A DNA stretch of 64,000 nucleotides, taken from the NCBI RefSeq assembly GCF_030177935.1, contig NZ_CP089974.1:1984001-2048000 (forward strand). The letters run 5' to 3'. Position 1 is the first letter of the stretch. Each line of letters opens with the position of its first letter. The stretch is from Moraxella haemolytica. Its GTDB lineage: Bacteria > Pseudomonadota > Gammaproteobacteria > Pseudomonadales > Moraxellaceae. Positions 62,449-64,000 of this stretch are shown in pieces. A program made the position numbers and the translations under genes. The notes under the pieces were generated by a model, which was given only the letters and a program-made list of their open reading frames with translations, made no database searches and was not told the DNA's origin.

Positions 62449-63159
62449 ATGAATGACTTAGAAGTAAAACGCTTTCAAATTTCAAGAACGGGCGTGCATA
62501 CAGACAGTAACGGCAATGAACATACTTTTTCTGATACGCTATTTGATAAACTGGTAGCACGATTTAATCAACTGGCAAATCATGGTAATCGACAAACACC
62601 CCTATATCTTGAACACCCCCAAAGCAAAGCTGACAATGACCCAACACGCCATAAAAACTATGGCTATGTGTCTAGCCTTGAACTGGATAATGGGCGATTG
62701 TATGCGGTAGCGTGGGTTAATCGTGAACTTGTCAATTTGGTAAAAAGCGGACAATATCAAGCAGTATCGGCTGGCTTTATGAAAGTGGGTGATGATTTGT
62801 GGTTAGACCATGTCGCTTTTGTCAAAAGACCTGCGGTAAAAGGCATGGAGGTGCTTAGTTTCTCGGAAAATTCTTTTGTGCAAAACTGCGTAACAGCCTT
62901 AGTAAATACTCATGATTTCAATGCTGGCAATACCATTCACGAAAAGGCTTTATCGTGGATGAAAGCCTTTAAAACCGATTATGAGACAGCGGTTATTTCA
63001 ATCATGCGTGAGCAAGCAAGTACTGCTAATTTTTCAAAAAGAAACAGCAACAACCAATCCTATCAGCTGCACCAAAAAGCATTGGCTTACCAAGCTCAAT
63101 ACGGCGTAAGTTATGAAGTGGCGGTGCGTGAATGCTTAAAACGAGGAGCGGCTCTATGA
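62449..63159 (+). CDS. Mu I-like phage head protease/scaffold protein
   Basis: A 236-residue protein matching the N-terminal protease part of Mu gpI (TPLYLEHPQS, GYVSSLELDNGRLYAVAWVN, AVSAGFMKVGDD, KRPAVKGMEVL). gpI processes the phage prohead. The C-terminal third holds two similar short segments (EKALSWMKAFKTDYETAV; QKALAYQAQYGVSYEVAV). It is shorter than Mu gpI. No other head genes precede it, so it may be part of a remnant or of a satellite element. Its stop overlaps the next start (ATGA). Confidence 0.78.
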   Translation: MNDLEVKRFQISRTGVHTDSNGNEHTFSDTLFDKLVARFNQLANHGNRQTPLYLEHPQSKADNDPTRHKNYGYVSSLELDNGRLYAVAWVNRELVNLVKSGQYQAVSAGFMKVGDDLWLDHVAFVKRPAVKGMEVLSFSENSFVQNCVTALVNTHDFNAGNTIHEKALSWMKAFKTDYETAVISIMREQASTANFSKRNSNNQSYQLHQKALAYQAQYGVSYEVAVRECLKRGAAL

Positions 63160-63785
63160 GTAAATCAATCATCAAAAATGACATTGCCAAAATCAAAAGT
63201 GAGATTCAAAAATGGCACGATGAATTAAAGCAATTAAATCAAGAAAAATCAAGCTATGAAATGCAAATCAAAGAGCTTGAAATGATGCCTGTAAATCGTA
63301 CGGATTTTGGTGTATTGCTGAAAGAATCCATCGCACAAGAAGCAAATAACTACACCAAAAACATTGCTCAAAGCCTATTACAACCTGAATTTTCCGACAA
63401 AGAAATGCAAGAAAAGCACAACGGATTTAAGGCGATGAATGAAAGAAGTCTTAAAGACTTTGAGTGGTGTAAGAATAATCAAAGATTTGAGTGGCTATTT
63501 AATTCTTTTCGTAGCCATCAAAATCTAATGACTCCAAGCAATAGCACAGAAACAAGACAAATGTTATGTTGGTTAATGCCTGATGTGGTGTATGAAAAAA
63601 CCATGCACATTATCAATACCGAAATAGGCGACGAATGGGGGAATGATGATTTACCAAGCATTAGTGAGAGATATAAACTAATTTTATCATTAAAGGAGAA
63701 AATTAGTTCATGCCAAAATCGGATTGATGAATTACAAGGGGTTATTGATGAGATGAGTTCAATAACAATTAAGCCCGAAATTTAA
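63156..63785 (+). CDS. Hypothetical coiled-coil protein in the phage-like operon
   Basis: A 209-residue protein. ATG 63156 overlaps the upstream stop and follows GAGGAG. Residues about 1-50 and about 175-205 are predicted coiled coils (IKSEIQKWHDELKQLNQEK). The middle is helical with several Trp residues. No family is recognised. Its coupling to the I-like gene suggests a shared role. A strong terminator follows. Confidence 0.65.
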   Translation: MSKSIIKNDIAKIKSEIQKWHDELKQLNQEKSSYEMQIKELEMMPVNRTDFGVLLKESIAQEANNYTKNIAQSLLQPEFSDKEMQEKHNGFKAMNERSLKDFEWCKNNQRFEWLFNSFRSHQNLMTPSNSTETRQMLCWLMPDVVYEKTMHIINTEIGDEWGNDDLPSISERYKLILSLKEKISSCQNRIDELQGVIDEMSSITIKPEI

Positions 63786-63788
63786 GTG

Positions 63789-63827
63789 AAAAAACACCTT
63801 TAATGTAAAAAATTAAAGGTGTTTTTT
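63789..63827 (+). terminator. Terminator after the phage-like operon
   Basis: The perfect 16-bp stem AAAAAACACCTTTAAT / ATTAAAGGTGTTTTTT has a 7-nt loop. No gene is seen between here and the window end at 64000. Confidence 0.9.
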
Positions 63828-64000
63828 GTTTTGTGTCATAAATAAATTGAAATGCCCTTACACCAAGTGAAAGAAAATTTTGTTTGTTTTATTGTAAAAA
63901 TTTGGGAGTTTTATCGTGTTGCGTAACACCATCACCTGCTGAACCTGACTATCGTAGTCGCTCATGCGGTGGTCGCCCCCATCTTGGGCGGTTACACCAA

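Noticed and set aside
1-64000. tRNA and rRNA genes
   Set aside because: I saw no cloverleaf-like or rRNA-like sequence in the window; a covariance search would be needed to be certain.

Overview
The window looks like a chromosome segment of a Moraxella species or a close relative in the Moraxellaceae. The evidence is the gene set and its order: pcnB-folK-panB-panC-rapZ, ubiG-mupP-yciK, a fused rubredoxin/reductase, and a giant trimeric autotransporter followed by a TpgA-like partner. Base composition is moderately low in GC. Everything here is read from the sequence and from family knowledge; no database search was run.

Region 1 (1-14.9 kb) is the 3' part of a giant trimeric autotransporter adhesin, open at the left window edge. 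Its stalk is an almost perfect array of 1032-bp units, two of them shortened to 600 bp. A lipoprotein with BamE-like and OmpA-like domains follows, arranged as in the AtaA/TpgA pair of Acinetobacter.

Region 2 (15.1-48.2 kb) is ordinary housekeeping chromosome. It holds amino-acid ABC permeases, hslO, a rubredoxin-rubredoxin reductase fusion, glmS, an EEP-family hydrolase, prlC-yheV-pdxH, plsB, tesB, a DUF1615 lipoprotein, a CobW-type GTPase, paeA, ubiG-mupP-yciK, dsbA, darP, rapZ-panC-panB-folK-pcnB, mazG-comEA, cysK, a phosphomannomutase and parE. Several genes are separated by clear hairpin terminators.

Region 3 (about 48.37-58.35 kb) looks like a decaying plasmid integrated between parE and a glutathione S-transferase gene. 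On its left is a ColE1-type mobilization cassette with mobB and mobD nested inside a frameshifted mobA. On its right is a 5'-truncated Rep_3 replication initiator and a frameshifted Abi-like gene. Between them is a double-glycine bacteriocin (microcin-like) cluster: a JmjC/cupin_4 oxygenase, a 100-residue precursor, small membrane proteins that may give immunity, an HlyD-type adaptor and a C39-peptidase ABC exporter. In-frame TAA codons interrupt the exporter, the oxygenase and the Rep frames, and there are three frameshifts elsewhere, so the segment is probably losing function.

Region 4 (about 59-64 kb) looks like part of a Mu-like prophage or a phage-derived element. It has a Mor/C-type activator, a Mu I-like protein, a coiled-coil protein, and a promoter-driven structured leader that resembles phage C4/cI-type immunity RNAs. 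Its most unusual part is a 1-kb array (60.23-61.24 kb) of at least 17 different 24-26-bp palindromes. Their arms differ from copy to copy but remain self-complementary. Two homologous 110-bp blocks within the array differ by compensating changes. I regard this array as the strongest candidate for something undescribed.
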